Assembly (NCBI RefSeq): GCF_022012415.1
Contig: NZ_JAKLTR010000002.1
Coordinates: 248,001-312,000, forward strand
Direction: 5' to 3'
From: Terrimonas ginsenosidimutans
GTDB lineage: Bacteria > Bacteroidota > Bacteroidia > Chitinophagales > Chitinophagaceae
Length of the DNA stretch: 64,000 nucleotides
How positions within the stretch are numbered: position 1 is the stretch's first letter; each line of letters begins with the position of its first letter. The translations under genes were made by a program, and so were the position numbers. Shown piece after piece: positions 27,700 to 35,695 of this stretch. Below the pieces are notes generated by a model. The model had not been told where the DNA came from. It searched no databases and saw only the letters and a list, made by a program, of their open reading frames with translations.

Positions 27700-28402
27700 A
27701 GATTGGGGGTTTAAATATTTAAGGCAATGTGTAACCTGATCCTGCAATAATCGGATCAGCAGTCTTTAAGTATTTGCGGTATTGAACCGCCATTAATGGA
27801 AATTGATCTGTGTTAGTCGGGATCCATTTTGGATAGAACGGACAGATCGCGAATAAGGGAAGGCATTGATTTTTTCATACGCAGCAGTATTAAGTGAATA
27901 ATCTGGGCGGCAGAAATTAAGTGAGGAGCCGCCGGCATCGTTATATATAAACTTACCCTGCTGCACGGGAGATGGTCTCCGATTTCTGGTTGAATACCTT
28001 CAAAAATTGGTGAACAGTTTTTTGAAGATTGATAATCAATGTAATTACTGGGAGGTGACCTGCATTTTCTGTGCTGAAGGCAACAGTGGCCGCTGCCATT
28101 CTCGCCTTATGCCGCGGCGGAGAAGGAATCTTCCCGCGTTTAAGATCGCTTAAAGGAAGCCGCAAGACAGCTTTGACAACGAAGAGACATGGTAGAGAGT
28201 ATGCAGAGAAGATGGTTGGACTGTAGGTGCCGGGTAAAAGGTTTGTACAGTATTGGTACACTTACCGGCCGTTTTACCGGGGAAATTGTAGCGTATCGGT
28301 ACACTATTTTTCAAAGTGACTCGTCCAAAATAGCTATACAGGTTAATTGTTAGCCATGCTTGTGGTTGTACAGAATTGCCCGGAGTGATCCGGGCAATTC
28401 TG
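27700..28402. other. 703-bp intergenic leader region upstream of the SusC gene
   Basis: No convincing gene. A 102-codon minus frame (27953-28261) has no family features. The region should hold the promoter of the SusC-SusD-GH95 unit, but I find no clear minus-strand TAnnTTTG. It contains a direct repeat with internal symmetry at 28245-28304, annotated separately, and AT-rich sequence near 27700-27950. Confidence 0.45.
28245..28304. repeat. Operator-like direct repeat, period 43 bp
   Basis: GTACAGTATTGGTACAC (28245-28261) and GTAGCGTATCGGTACAC (28288-28304) match at 14 of 17 positions. Each has GTA...GGTAC character, and the period is close to four helical turns. TTACCGG also repeats between them (28262-28268 and 28274-28280). 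This could be a binding site for a dimeric regulator such as the HTCS, about 550 bp before the SusC start. Confidence 0.3.
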
Positions 28403-30772
28403 CTATTTTCCTGTGTTAATAAACAATACGGCTCTATCGAGAAGTTCATCTTTCCCTGCCATCAAACCACCAATTGTTGGTTGCGCCTGTATGTCGATTT
28501 TAATACCTCTTCGCTGTGTGGGCGTTCCGTCAGGGTAGTAAATGCCCAATCCGCTGAATGAGATGGAATAACCGCCGGGCAGGGTGACCTCCGTTACGTT
28601 GCCATCGGCGCCGGCTGTTTGATTACCGATCACGGTGGATTTTATGGCTCCCTGGAACATCATGATAGAATATTCCGCCTGGCTCTGCGTGGTGCGGTCA
28701 CAGAGGATGATCAGTTTTCCTTTGTATGGCGTTTTGCCGGAAGGCATTACAGTGAAGGCTGACTTGAGTGTTGACTTATCCTCCCCGCCACGTAAATAGT
28801 TATAGTCAACAAATGGCTTGTCGAATATTACGGCAGTCCTGACGGAGTCCGTTAATCCAGGCGCTATTGACCAGGCTGTTCCCTGCGGGTAGTTGCGGAT
28901 ATCCATGATCATAGCGCGGGTACCGGCGAATGCGCGCATTGCGCTGTCTACAGTTGCCGGGCGCAGATTACCCATATTAATGTATCCGATATTACCGGGA
29001 AGGAGTTCTGTTGTGCTGTGCTTTTTATTGAAGTCGGCAAATCCCCGTCCCAATGGCCAGCGGCCGTTCCTGTTCAGTTTTACGGTGAAGTTCCGTTGTC
29101 CGCGACGAAGGGAGATGGTCGTGGCAGAGTTCAGCGGACCGACGGTCAGGTAATTGGCAACATCGCGCTGATAGGTATTTTCATTGCTGGTGGGAATATA
29201 CGCGCGCCATTGAGCTTCCTGTTCTTTGATCGACAGTCCGTCTATGCTGATCACTTCGTCACCTGGTTGGATCTGGCTGAGGTCCTGCGAACTGTCTTTC
29301 ACCATTTCAGTGATATACACTTTGCCACGAACATATCCCATCTGGATGGGTGGCCAGGCGCCATAAAATTTACGTGCGGGCGTTGCAGCGCGTATCGTTC
29401 CAATAAAGCCATGGCAGTCCTGTGTTTCGCTGGCAAGCGCGCGGATGGCAAGCATATAGGAAAGCGAGTCGTTAGCGTTCAGGAAGACGGGAATGTACCT
29501 GTGGAGTACAGAATCCCATGAATGATCCAGTTCGTGTTTATAGGGAGAGAAATACTGGATGGCATTCCAGAAGTTATATAAACCGAATAAGCGTAGTTCG
29601 GCTGAGGGCACCAGCGTGTCAGCATAGCGGGCCGGTTTTGGAGCTATAAAATCAGCTGCTGCTGCCGGTGCTTTCAGCGTTTGTTCCTTTTTGTCAGTGA
29701 GCAGTGTGATGGCCTGTTGTACAAAACTTCCTTTCATCGATGTATCGGTAATGCGATCGATGAACAGATCGGGTGAGGGCAGGGCTTGATTTCCGGATAA
29801 TTGAAATTCATTGATCCGAACCTGAACGGCAAGGTCATCTGTCAGCATCAGTCGCTCGGTACTGCCGCGGGGCTCTGATCCCGCGGCTCCTTCGAAGATG
29901 AGCTTGCAAAGTCCGGCAGACCTGAGCACCCAAAGTTGTTTCAATATTTCGATGTCTGTATATCGATTATAAATGATCGCGACAGGTTTGCCGATTGGCG
30001 CGTTATTACCTTTCCCGGAATAGTTCCCGGCGGCGGTGGTTTGAAAGCCGCTGTTATAAATGTTGGGAGCGTTGGACGATTGCGATACAAATCCGTTGTG
30101 AATGATCCGTTTTTCAAAAACAGCGGGAAGTTGTTTGTTGCCCGCGAGTGCGCCGAGGAGCTGTGGCATTACATCATAGATAAAACCAGCTTCCGAATAA
30201 GGTTCAGCCGTTTTTGAGCTGCGGATATCGATCACGATCCCTTTGGCGTTCGTCCACTGTGCAGGCATCAGGCCGTGGATGGAGGAGGGGTCTTCCAGCT
30301 GATTTGCGGACAAAGGAGGGAAGGAGATAAAAAGAATATCGCTTGCGGGAGTAAACACTTTTGGAGCGGCGTTTTCGGGAGAGAACAACAGCGAGGGTGA
30401 GGTTGTATGTTCAACAAGTCGTGAGTCAGGGTCTCCAGCTGTTGTAAGCATCTGCGCAACCGCATTCCTGAACCCTTTTGCAGATGCATCAGTCAGCATG
30501 AGCCGCAATGCCTGAAGGGCAATGCTGTCTGTAACAACGGTTCCACTATTTACTTTCGGGTTGAAATAATGGAGAACTCCCCATAGCCTACCGAGATCAG
30601 TAAACCGGCGGACCTCCGCGGCAGAACGCTGCTGGCCGGCAGACACCTTCTTCTGCAGGTATTTTTTTGGATACAGGACAGGAGATTGAGCGGAAACGAT
30701 GGTTGATGTTGACAGCAGGATCGCAATGGCTGCAGTGTTGATCGTGGACCTGAAAAGAGATACATGGTTCAT
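28403..30772 (-). CDS. S41-family (C-terminal-processing/tricorn-like) peptidase
   Basis: Secreted or periplasmic protease of 789 residues; signal peptide 1-28 (STSTIVSAQ). The N-terminal half (about 45-470) includes LGRLWGVLHYFNP, repeated in variant form as RLFGLYNFWNAIQYFSP, typical of S41 proteins of this lineage. A PDZ-like domain (about 478-560; IQPGDEVISIDG) and the S41 core with TTQSQAEYSIM (S697, likely nucleophile) and TAGADGNVTEVTLPGGYSISFSG follow. The substrate is unknown. It precedes the SusC unit on the same strand but with a 703-bp gap, so it is probably separately transcribed. Confidence 0.92.
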   Translation of the reverse strand: MNHVSLFRSTINTAAIAILLSTSTIVSAQSPVLYPKKYLQKKVSAGQQRSAAEVRRFTDLGRLWGVLHYFNPKVNSGTVVTDSIALQALRLMLTDASAKGFRNAVAQMLTTAGDPDSRLVEHTTSPSLLFSPENAAPKVFTPASDILFISFPPLSANQLEDPSSIHGLMPAQWTNAKGIVIDIRSSKTAEPYSEAGFIYDVMPQLLGALAGNKQLPAVFEKRIIHNGFVSQSSNAPNIYNSGFQTTAAGNYSGKGNNAPIGKPVAIIYNRYTDIEILKQLWVLRSAGLCKLIFEGAAGSEPRGSTERLMLTDDLAVQVRINEFQLSGNQALPSPDLFIDRITDTSMKGSFVQQAITLLTDKKEQTLKAPAAAADFIAPKPARYADTLVPSAELRLFGLYNFWNAIQYFSPYKHELDHSWDSVLHRYIPVFLNANDSLSYMLAIRALASETQDCHGFIGTIRAATPARKFYGAWPPIQMGYVRGKVYITEMVKDSSQDLSQIQPGDEVISIDGLSIKEQEAQWRAYIPTSNENTYQRDVANYLTVGPLNSATTISLRRGQRNFTVKLNRNGRWPLGRGFADFNKKHSTTELLPGNIGYINMGNLRPATVDSAMRAFAGTRAMIMDIRNYPQGTAWSIAPGLTDSVRTAVIFDKPFVDYNYLRGGEDKSTLKSAFTVMPSGKTPYKGKLIILCDRTTQSQAEYSIMMFQGAIKSTVIGNQTAGADGNVTEVTLPGGYSISFSGLGIYYPDGTPTQRRGIKIDIQAQPTIGGLMAGKDELLDRAVLFINTGK

Positions 30773-30949
30773 GAATCTAAACTACGTTTTCCTTTGGAGA
30801 AAACATTATCGTCTTGTAAAGGAATTGGTGAAGCCGCAGCCTGGTACCTGGCTGCCCTGGGTTTTACCAGTGCTGAAATCCTGCGTGGAAGGCTTGCGAT
30901 CAGTAGCCTGGTGATGCCTGATCGGGCGGTAAAAAGTGAGATCGTTCTA

Positions 30950-31855
30950 TTAATTCCCTGTCAGTTTAAATTCCCTGAAGAAACGCCATATCTCCAACCG
31001 GGCATCAAAATCCTGACACACTTTACCCAGCAGACCTCCCTGTTTATCGGATCCGGGCCAGGTATGCCCTCCGCCTGTGATTTTGATAAGCTCTACACGG
31101 TGTCCATTGATGCCGCCTGAATAAACAATTCTTTCGGCCGTGCATTTATCGAGGGGCGTTGCATCTTCAATAGCGGTGACCTCCGGTTTGGTACTACAAT
31201 GGTTCTTATCCCGCCAGAATTGTAATATCGCTTCAATGCCGATAGCGGATGAGCTGCCTTTATATTTATTGATCGGATCTTTTGTACCATGGATGTGAAT
31301 GATGGGAATGGGGTTAACCGGTTCGCAATCTTTATACATACTGACAGACATACCACCAGCTACACCACCGACCGCAGCAAAGCGTTTGCTTTTGCATCCA
31401 AGATAATAAGCCATGAATGTTCCGTTCGACATACCCGTACAATAGACCCGCTGCTGATCAATGCTGAACCGTTTGGCCAGGGTGTCGATCAGCGCTTCCA
31501 GGAACCCCTGATCGTCTACAGTCGAACCCATTACGCTTCCAAAGTTCCAGAAACGCTGTTTGGTGAGTCGCTCTTTTGTTCCATCGGGGTGAACAACCAG
31601 GAAGCGTGCGGTATCTGCCACGGGTCTGAAATCGCGGTTTGATTCCTGGTATTCTTTATCTTTCCCATATCCATGCAGGTTGAAAAGTAAGGGCACAGGC
31701 TGCCCTGGAATATAGGAGGCCGGAACATAAACAGCGTAAGACCGGTTGATGCCGCCATGAACAAAGGAGCCTTCAACCGTTTGCTGCGCCGGAACTTCGC
31801 TTGATCTTACGAGGTATGCAATGATCAGCAACAGTTTGGAAATTCCATTCTTCAT
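30950..31855 (-). CDS. PHB-depolymerase/feruloyl-esterase-like alpha/beta hydrolase (LpqC type)
   Basis: Secreted esterase of 301 residues. The frame is open for 64 more codons upstream, but ATG 31855 opens a clear signal peptide (KNGISKLLLIIAYLVRSSEVPAQQ). Esterase_PHB fold: PLLFNLHGYGKD, the nucleophile elbow CTGMSNGTFMAYYLGC (S143), the acid IHIHGTKDPINKYKG and the base His in GGGHTWPG. Family members hydrolyse polyhydroxybutyrate, feruloyl or acetyl esters; near polysaccharide loci an acetyl- or feruloyl-esterase role on plant xylan is most plausible (inference). It sits 177 bp upstream of the S41 peptidase start on the same strand. Confidence 0.9.
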   Translation of the reverse strand: MKNGISKLLLIIAYLVRSSEVPAQQTVEGSFVHGGINRSYAVYVPASYIPGQPVPLLFNLHGYGKDKEYQESNRDFRPVADTARFLVVHPDGTKERLTKQRFWNFGSVMGSTVDDQGFLEALIDTLAKRFSIDQQRVYCTGMSNGTFMAYYLGCKSKRFAAVGGVAGGMSVSMYKDCEPVNPIPIIHIHGTKDPINKYKGSSSAIGIEAILQFWRDKNHCSTKPEVTAIEDATPLDKCTAERIVYSGGINGHRVELIKITGGGHTWPGSDKQGGLLGKVCQDFDARLEIWRFFREFKLTGN

Positions 31856-32008
31856 AGACCTAAAATACGATTTCAGAAGATTTATCGGAGGTATTGTTTC
31901 GGCATATTGTTGCTGTCGCTGCGGGGAGTGGAGTCGCGGATTTGGTGTAGTAGTTTTTCTACAAAAAAAATAGGGTGATAAACTACGGGCAATACAGACG
32001 TATCCCCT

Positions 32009-32016
32009 TAAATTTG
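32009..32016 (+). promoter_or_regulatory. Candidate -7 box (TAAATTTG) for the small gene at 32065
   Basis: Exact TAnnTTTG match 48 bases before the ATG at 32065, giving a leader of about 45 bases. No obvious -33 TTTG. It lies in the divergent gap between the esterase and the small gene, and supports the choice of ATG 32065 over the in-frame start at 31975. Confidence 0.35.
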
Positions 32017-32064
32017 ATATATGCATTTGCCGTAATTCATTTTTCACCGTTCAACATTTGCCGT

Positions 32065-32373
32065 ATGAAAAATTGGCGTCGTTTTTTTCAGTGGATCTTT
32101 ATTCGTCACCTGGCCGCGTTTGAGGAGGAACTTTATCCGCAGGCCGTCCATCAGCCAGGTCCGTACCGCGAAGTGTTACGTTGTTCATTGAACCGGCACT
32201 TCAGGGTAGCACTTCCTTCACAGCCATACTTACTGGCATTCGATCCCGGCTATGAGTTGATCCTGGAAGATCTTTGTTCCGAAGGATGGATCGTTGATCT
32301 GAAGGCGGATGCCAGTGGCGATCTTACTTATGAAATCGCTCCCGGTCAGGACGCCATTGTTGCCCGTGCATAA
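32065..32373 (+). CDS. Small hypothetical protein
   Basis: Protein of 102 residues beginning MKNWRRFFQWIFIRHLAAFEEEL. The frame extends upstream to 31975, but that segment has unusual composition and a promoter-like box lies inside it. There is no signal peptide or known domain; the middle (EVLRCSLNRHFRVALPSQPYL) and end look like a small alpha/beta domain. It is followed about 100 bp later by a strong terminator, which supports it as a transcribed gene. I do not recognise it. Confidence 0.6.
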   Translation: MKNWRRFFQWIFIRHLAAFEEELYPQAVHQPGPYREVLRCSLNRHFRVALPSQPYLLAFDPGYELILEDLCSEGWIVDLKADASGDLTYEIAPGQDAIVARA

Positions 32374-32470
32374 GGATCTGCGATGATCGATCTGTCAGGC
32401 AGATCAGTTAAATGAAAATGCCCTGGTATCCTGCAAATGGAATTTTGTTATTTACAGATATTTTCCTGAT

Positions 32471-32504
32471 AAAAGAGGCCGCATCAACCGATGCGGCCTC
32501 TTTT
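32471..32504 (+). terminator. Rho-independent terminator, bidirectional
   Basis: Arms AAAAGAGGCCGCATC / GATGCGGCCTCTTTT with a 4-base loop (AACC), flanked by A-rich and T-rich ends, so it can work in both directions. It lies 98 bp after the stop of the small gene at 32065-32373. Confidence 0.9.
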
Positions 32505-32987
32505 ATTGGCGAACCGCTTCATTTGTTTCCTGGATCTTGATGGAGCAGGAGCAAAAGTGGGCGATGAGTTCTTCAGCTTATGTTAGCGATCGTCTATTCA
32601 TCGCTATAGTTCCGTTATTTTCCCCGGAGATGTTGTGTTTTTCCCATGGATTCTCTTTTGCCTAAAGCGATATTTACCACAGAGAAATTTCTTAGTCACC
32701 GTCATTTTCAGGACTGGTGGAGGAGGGCAGTCCTGAAAAGGGCGGTGCGTTTTTTTATTGCATCTATGATCAAAAAAAGGAAGAATGAGATAGGAAATGT
32801 GGAATTATACAATTGAAAAGTGGGCGACGACAGTCAAACGCAGCAATGCGGTTGCTGTCGTATGCCCATTTCTGCCCAGCGCGCGCGGCGGTGCATGAAT
32901 CAGCGTGCGCGATCGCGAATGGATCGTAGCGCGCGGCGGGAATAGAAGCCCGGTCCCCGGGACTTGCCAAGCCTATGGTGAGATATC

Positions 32988-33046
32988 AACCTTTGAAACC
33001 TTTGCAAACTATAGAACCTGTGAAACTTTCAAAACCTCAAACCTCA
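32988..33046. repeat. Degenerate tandem array of a 9-10-bp unit (AACCTTTGA-like)
   Basis: Successive units AACCTTTGA, AACCTTTGCA, AACTATAGA, ACCTGTGAA, ACTTTCAAA and ACCTCAAACCTC. The first two are near-identical and the rest increasingly diverged. No inverted partner was found within 100 bp, unlike the arrays at 33751 and 54864. Confidence 0.4.
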
Positions 33047-33211
33047 CTCCTCCAACTTTTTCTCCTGATTGAATGAGTCAGTGTAGCTATGTACCTCGTT
33101 GGAAGAAAATACATGTATGACGAAAATCATAGCTGGTGATGATCGTTATCCGGAATTGACCACGGGGCCATTCGTAACATTGCTGTCAGAAAGAACAGGT
33201 TTGATCAGCAG

Positions 33212-33622
33212 ATGCTAAAGCCCATCATTATGCATGTAAAAAAGGATATTTCGCAAATAGAAGACATAAAGTTACTGGTAGATAGTTTTTACTCGGCTAT
33301 CAGGCAGCATGAATTACTTGGACCTGTTTTCAACCGTATCATCCAGGAGCGCTGGTCAGCGCATCTTGAAAAGATGTACCGGTTCTGGCAAACCGTTTTA
33401 CTGGAGGAGCATACGTATTATGGCAGTCCGTTTCCCCCACATGCTAAACTGCCTTTGACGCGCGAGCATTTTGATACATGGCTAACGATATGGCGCAGCA
33501 CTATTGACCGGTTCTTTGCCGGCCGTATTGCGGAGGAGGCTAAATGGCGTGGAGATAAAATGGCCGCCATGTTTCTTTCAAAGATCGAATATTTCAAAAG
33601 CCGTCCGCTGAACATTCTATGA
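33212..33622 (+). CDS. Group III truncated hemoglobin
   Basis: Globin of 136 residues; ATG 33230 (MHVKKD) is an alternative start. It follows the group III pattern: LVDSFYSAI near the start, LGPVFNRII, WSAHLEKMYRFWQTVLL, YYGSPFPPHAKLPL and the F-helix REHFDTWLTIW with H86 as likely proximal haem ligand. Family members bind oxygen or nitric oxide; several Bacteroidota and Epsilonproteobacteria homologues act in nitrosative stress. The RIC-type repair protein 540 bp downstream on the same strand fits that role (inference). Confidence 0.92.
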   Translation: MLKPIIMHVKKDISQIEDIKLLVDSFYSAIRQHELLGPVFNRIIQERWSAHLEKMYRFWQTVLLEEHTYYGSPFPPHAKLPLTREHFDTWLTIWRSTIDRFFAGRIAEEAKWRGDKMAAMFLSKIEYFKSRPLNIL

Positions 33623-34159
33623 ATGGAACGCCGATCCCCAATTGCCGTTGCCTGCCGTTACGAGTATCGGCGTTGTAGCCGCGATCAACTTTATGGAAGC
33701 CTGACTGAAAATCAATGTCGTTTAGTCTAAGAGATTTTCCTACACTAGCTCGATGACCGATGACCGATGGCCGAGTGCCACATTTGGATGGAAGCTATTT
33801 CCTGCTAATTGGTATAGGGTATTGACACTAGTAGGTAGATGTATTTTCGGCCAACGGTCATCGGCCATCGGCCATCGAATGACCTTTCGGGAAAATCTTT
33901 AACTAATCATGCTTTAGCATTCTGTTTCCAGGATAAATGTTCAAAAGAAGTTGCTGATCATTTTTGGAATAGCTGTACTGCTGCTGGTCGTTCAAACAGC
34001 CTGCTTATTGCCGGAATCTCATGCCCGTGCTGACGTAGATGTGAATAGTGGTATACCAAAACCTTCAGATCTGCACTTCTGTAATGCAGGTATGGAAGCT
34101 ATTGAACTTATTTATTTTTTTATTACAGGAATTATGTTTTTTAATCCAATCATGAAGAT
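33623..34159. other. 537-bp intergenic region between hemoglobin and RIC genes
   Basis: It contains the inverted CGATGRC array at 33751-33877. A 78-codon frame with a TTG start (33951-34187) has a signal-like hydrophobic stretch but overlaps the RIC gene by 28 bases; it was not accepted as a gene. No clear TAnnTTTG promoter was seen in front of either stress gene. Confidence 0.4.
33751..33877. repeat. Inverted pair of short tandem arrays (CGATGAC / GGCCATC units)
   Basis: The left array at 33751-33774 repeats a 7-bp unit (CGATGAC, CGATGAC, CGATGGC, CGA). The right array at 33847-33877 holds the reverse-complement units (CGGTCAT, CGGCCAT, CGGCCAT, CG). The spacer is 72 bp. The arms can pair imperfectly. 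The same design and spacer length recur at 20159-20281 and 54864-55022. Confidence 0.7.
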
Positions 34160-34876
34160 ATGTATATCCATCCCCAAACGATCGTAGGCGAACTGGTTGC
34201 GAATGATTATCGCACAGCCTCTGTCTTTAAGCGTTATGATATTGATTATTGTTGCAACGGCAACCGGAGCCTGGAACAGGCTTGCGAGAAAGGTGGCATT
34301 GATGTAGATGTGTTGATCAGATCTCTGCAGAATATACCGGCTGACATGCTGAGCTCCGTCGCAGATTTTAATAGCTGGCCGGCGGACCTGCTGGCAGATT
34401 ATATAGAGAAAAAGCATCATCGGTATGTCAGGGCGAAACTGAAGGAGATCGCCCCTTTGTTGAACCACGTCGCGAAAGTACATGGTGATCTGCATCCTGA
34501 ATTATGGGAAGTGGAGGGCTTGTTGAGCGAAGCGGCATTTGATCTGGTGGATCATCTTGAAAAAGAAGAGCGCGTATTGTTTCCGTTTGTACGTAGAATG
34601 GTTGAAGCGGGAACGGAGGAAGTGCATGCGCCATTTGGCCGGGTAGAGAACCCGGTGAGTATTATGATGCATGAGCATGATCATGAAGGAGAGCGATTTC
34701 GCCGGATCTCTGTACTTACCAATAATTATACGCCGCCCGGGGATGCATGTAATTCGTATAGAGTCATCTTAAGGATGCTGAAAGAATTTGAAGAAGACCT
34801 GCATCATCACATCCATCTTGAAAATAATATTCTCTTCCCCAAGGCTATTGCCATGCAGGAGCAGGCGAAGAAATAA
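34160..34876 (+). CDS. Iron-sulfur cluster repair di-iron protein (RIC/ScdA/YtfE family)
   Basis: Cytoplasmic protein of 238 residues. The N-terminal ScdA_N (DUF542) domain has IDYCCNGNRSLEQAC (C31, C32). The C-terminal hemerythrin-like domain has metal-ligand histidines and acids in KKHHRYVR, LNHVAKVHGDLHPE, HLEKEERVLFPF, MMHEHDHEG and HHHIHLENNILFP. Family knowledge: RIC proteins repair iron-sulfur clusters damaged by nitric oxide or peroxide. The length matches complete family members. Together with the truncated hemoglobin it suggests a nitrosative-stress island. A terminator follows at 34906-34969. Confidence 0.95.
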   Translation: MYIHPQTIVGELVANDYRTASVFKRYDIDYCCNGNRSLEQACEKGGIDVDVLIRSLQNIPADMLSSVADFNSWPADLLADYIEKKHHRYVRAKLKEIAPLLNHVAKVHGDLHPELWEVEGLLSEAAFDLVDHLEKEERVLFPFVRRMVEAGTEEVHAPFGRVENPVSIMMHEHDHEGERFRRISVLTNNYTPPGDACNSYRVILRMLKEFEEDLHHHIHLENNILFPKAIAMQEQAKK

Positions 34877-34905
34877 AGCGGTCCGGTATTCTGCGACAAG
34901 CATCT

Positions 34906-34969
34906 GTCCGGGTCTTGCGAATACGCTTCTTGCAGGGAGGCTTATTGGCCTGACCCGGACTTTGTTTTT
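34906..34969 (+). terminator. Probable terminator after the RIC gene
   Basis: Perfect 9-bp arms GTCCGGGTC (34906-34914) and GACCCGGAC (34952-34960), followed directly by TTTGTTTTT. The 37-base loop is long but may fold further. Confidence 0.65.
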
Positions 34970-34997
34970 AACAGTGTTAAGGTGCTACACCGGATCG

Positions 34998-35351
34998 TTA
35001 TTGGAAATAAAGTATTAATGCTTTGGAGGATGTACCATTGCTCAGGGTTACATTGGAAATGTTATACGAAACCAGGTACGCGAGATTATAGCTGGGCATG
35101 GAGGAGTAATTTGGGTTGAAAAAACCGTTTGAAATGGTCCAGGTTGTTGTGGCCTCTGCAGGGAACTGTCCCGGAAACTGGCCAATTCTTGTTGCGAAAA
35201 CTCCGGAAATATTATTCTTTTCCGCAACAGACCTGATCTCGTTTGCGGTTTGTTCGGCAGGTGAGACTATAATGGTTTCTTTTTTGCAACCGGAGAATGA
35301 TAGCAGGATCGTAAGCGACAATAGAACGGGGTAGAGTACATTTCTGAGCAT
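34998..35351 (-). CDS. Small lipoprotein of unknown function
   Basis: Protein of 117 residues with a clear lipoprotein signal (LTILLSFSGCKKETIIV; Cys at about 22). The mature part is polar and Ser/Thr/Asn-rich with repeated short beta-like segments (TTWTISNGFF, LAYLVSYNISNVTLSNG). I do not recognise a family. A small palindrome CGCAAA-TG-TTTGCG (35379-35392) lies 28 bp upstream of the start. The gene faces the RIC terminator and follows the fucosidase gene on the same strand after a 344-bp gap. Confidence 0.7.
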   Translation of the reverse strand: MLRNVLYPVLLSLTILLSFSGCKKETIIVSPAEQTANEIRSVAEKNNISGVFATRIGQFPGQFPAEATTTWTISNGFFNPNYSSMPSYNLAYLVSYNISNVTLSNGTSSKALILYFQ

Positions 35352-35695
35352 AGGTGAGGTTTGGGTTGAGACAAACCTCGCAAATGTTTGCGAAAAAAAA
35401 TATTGGCACTGCCTGTTTTAACAATAAATAATGCTGACCTAAGAGTATACTCTGGTATTTTGATTTTAAGATTGCTGTAAAACGGGTTCTTCAGGTAAAC
35501 TATATCGCAATTGACGCTCCATGAAATGATATTCCTGGCAGGTGATAGTGGAACACACAGCAGTTCCTGTGCCTTTATTTTCTACAGGCCGAGCACAGAT
35601 CTGTTCAATGGGGCGACAAATAATACGGTGATCTTCTGCAGCTTTCCCGCTGAACAGACCTGTAAGCTGGTCAGAATTGTATCGATGTGTTGTCT
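35352..35695. other. 344-bp intergenic region at the 3' end of locus 2
   Basis: Apart from the small palindrome CGCAAATGTTTGCG at 35379-35392, which could be an operator for the lipoprotein gene, nothing was recognised. Open frames on both strands (for example 35466-35780, minus) overlap the fucosidase in another frame and lack protein-like character. No clear terminator was found after the fucosidase. Confidence 0.4.

Larger units (their letters stand above)
32374..33211. other. 838-bp intergenic region
   Basis: It holds the terminator at 32471-32504, a GC-rich stretch with nested symmetry (about 32820-32870; CAGCAATGCGGTTGCTG), and a degenerate tandem array at 32988-33046. Short frames here (for example 32770-32970 on the minus strand) are Ala/Arg-rich and look like chance products of the GC-rich segment. 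I saw no RNA gene. Confidence 0.4.

Noticed and set aside
32988-33046. Possible CRISPR array at the tandem repeats
   Set aside because: Units are 9-10 bp, contiguous and degenerate, without spacers; no cas genes in the window. The arrays at 33751 and 54864 fail for the same reasons.
33951-34187. 78-codon plus frame with a hydrophobic start, preceding the RIC gene
   Set aside because: TTG start only, overlaps the RIC gene by 28 bases in another frame, and the end of the frame is just that gene's upstream region and first codons.
35379-35392. Terminator at CGCAAATGTTTGCG followed by A8
   Set aside because: The A run follows on the plus strand, so T's precede the hairpin on the minus strand; wrong order for a terminator in either relevant direction.
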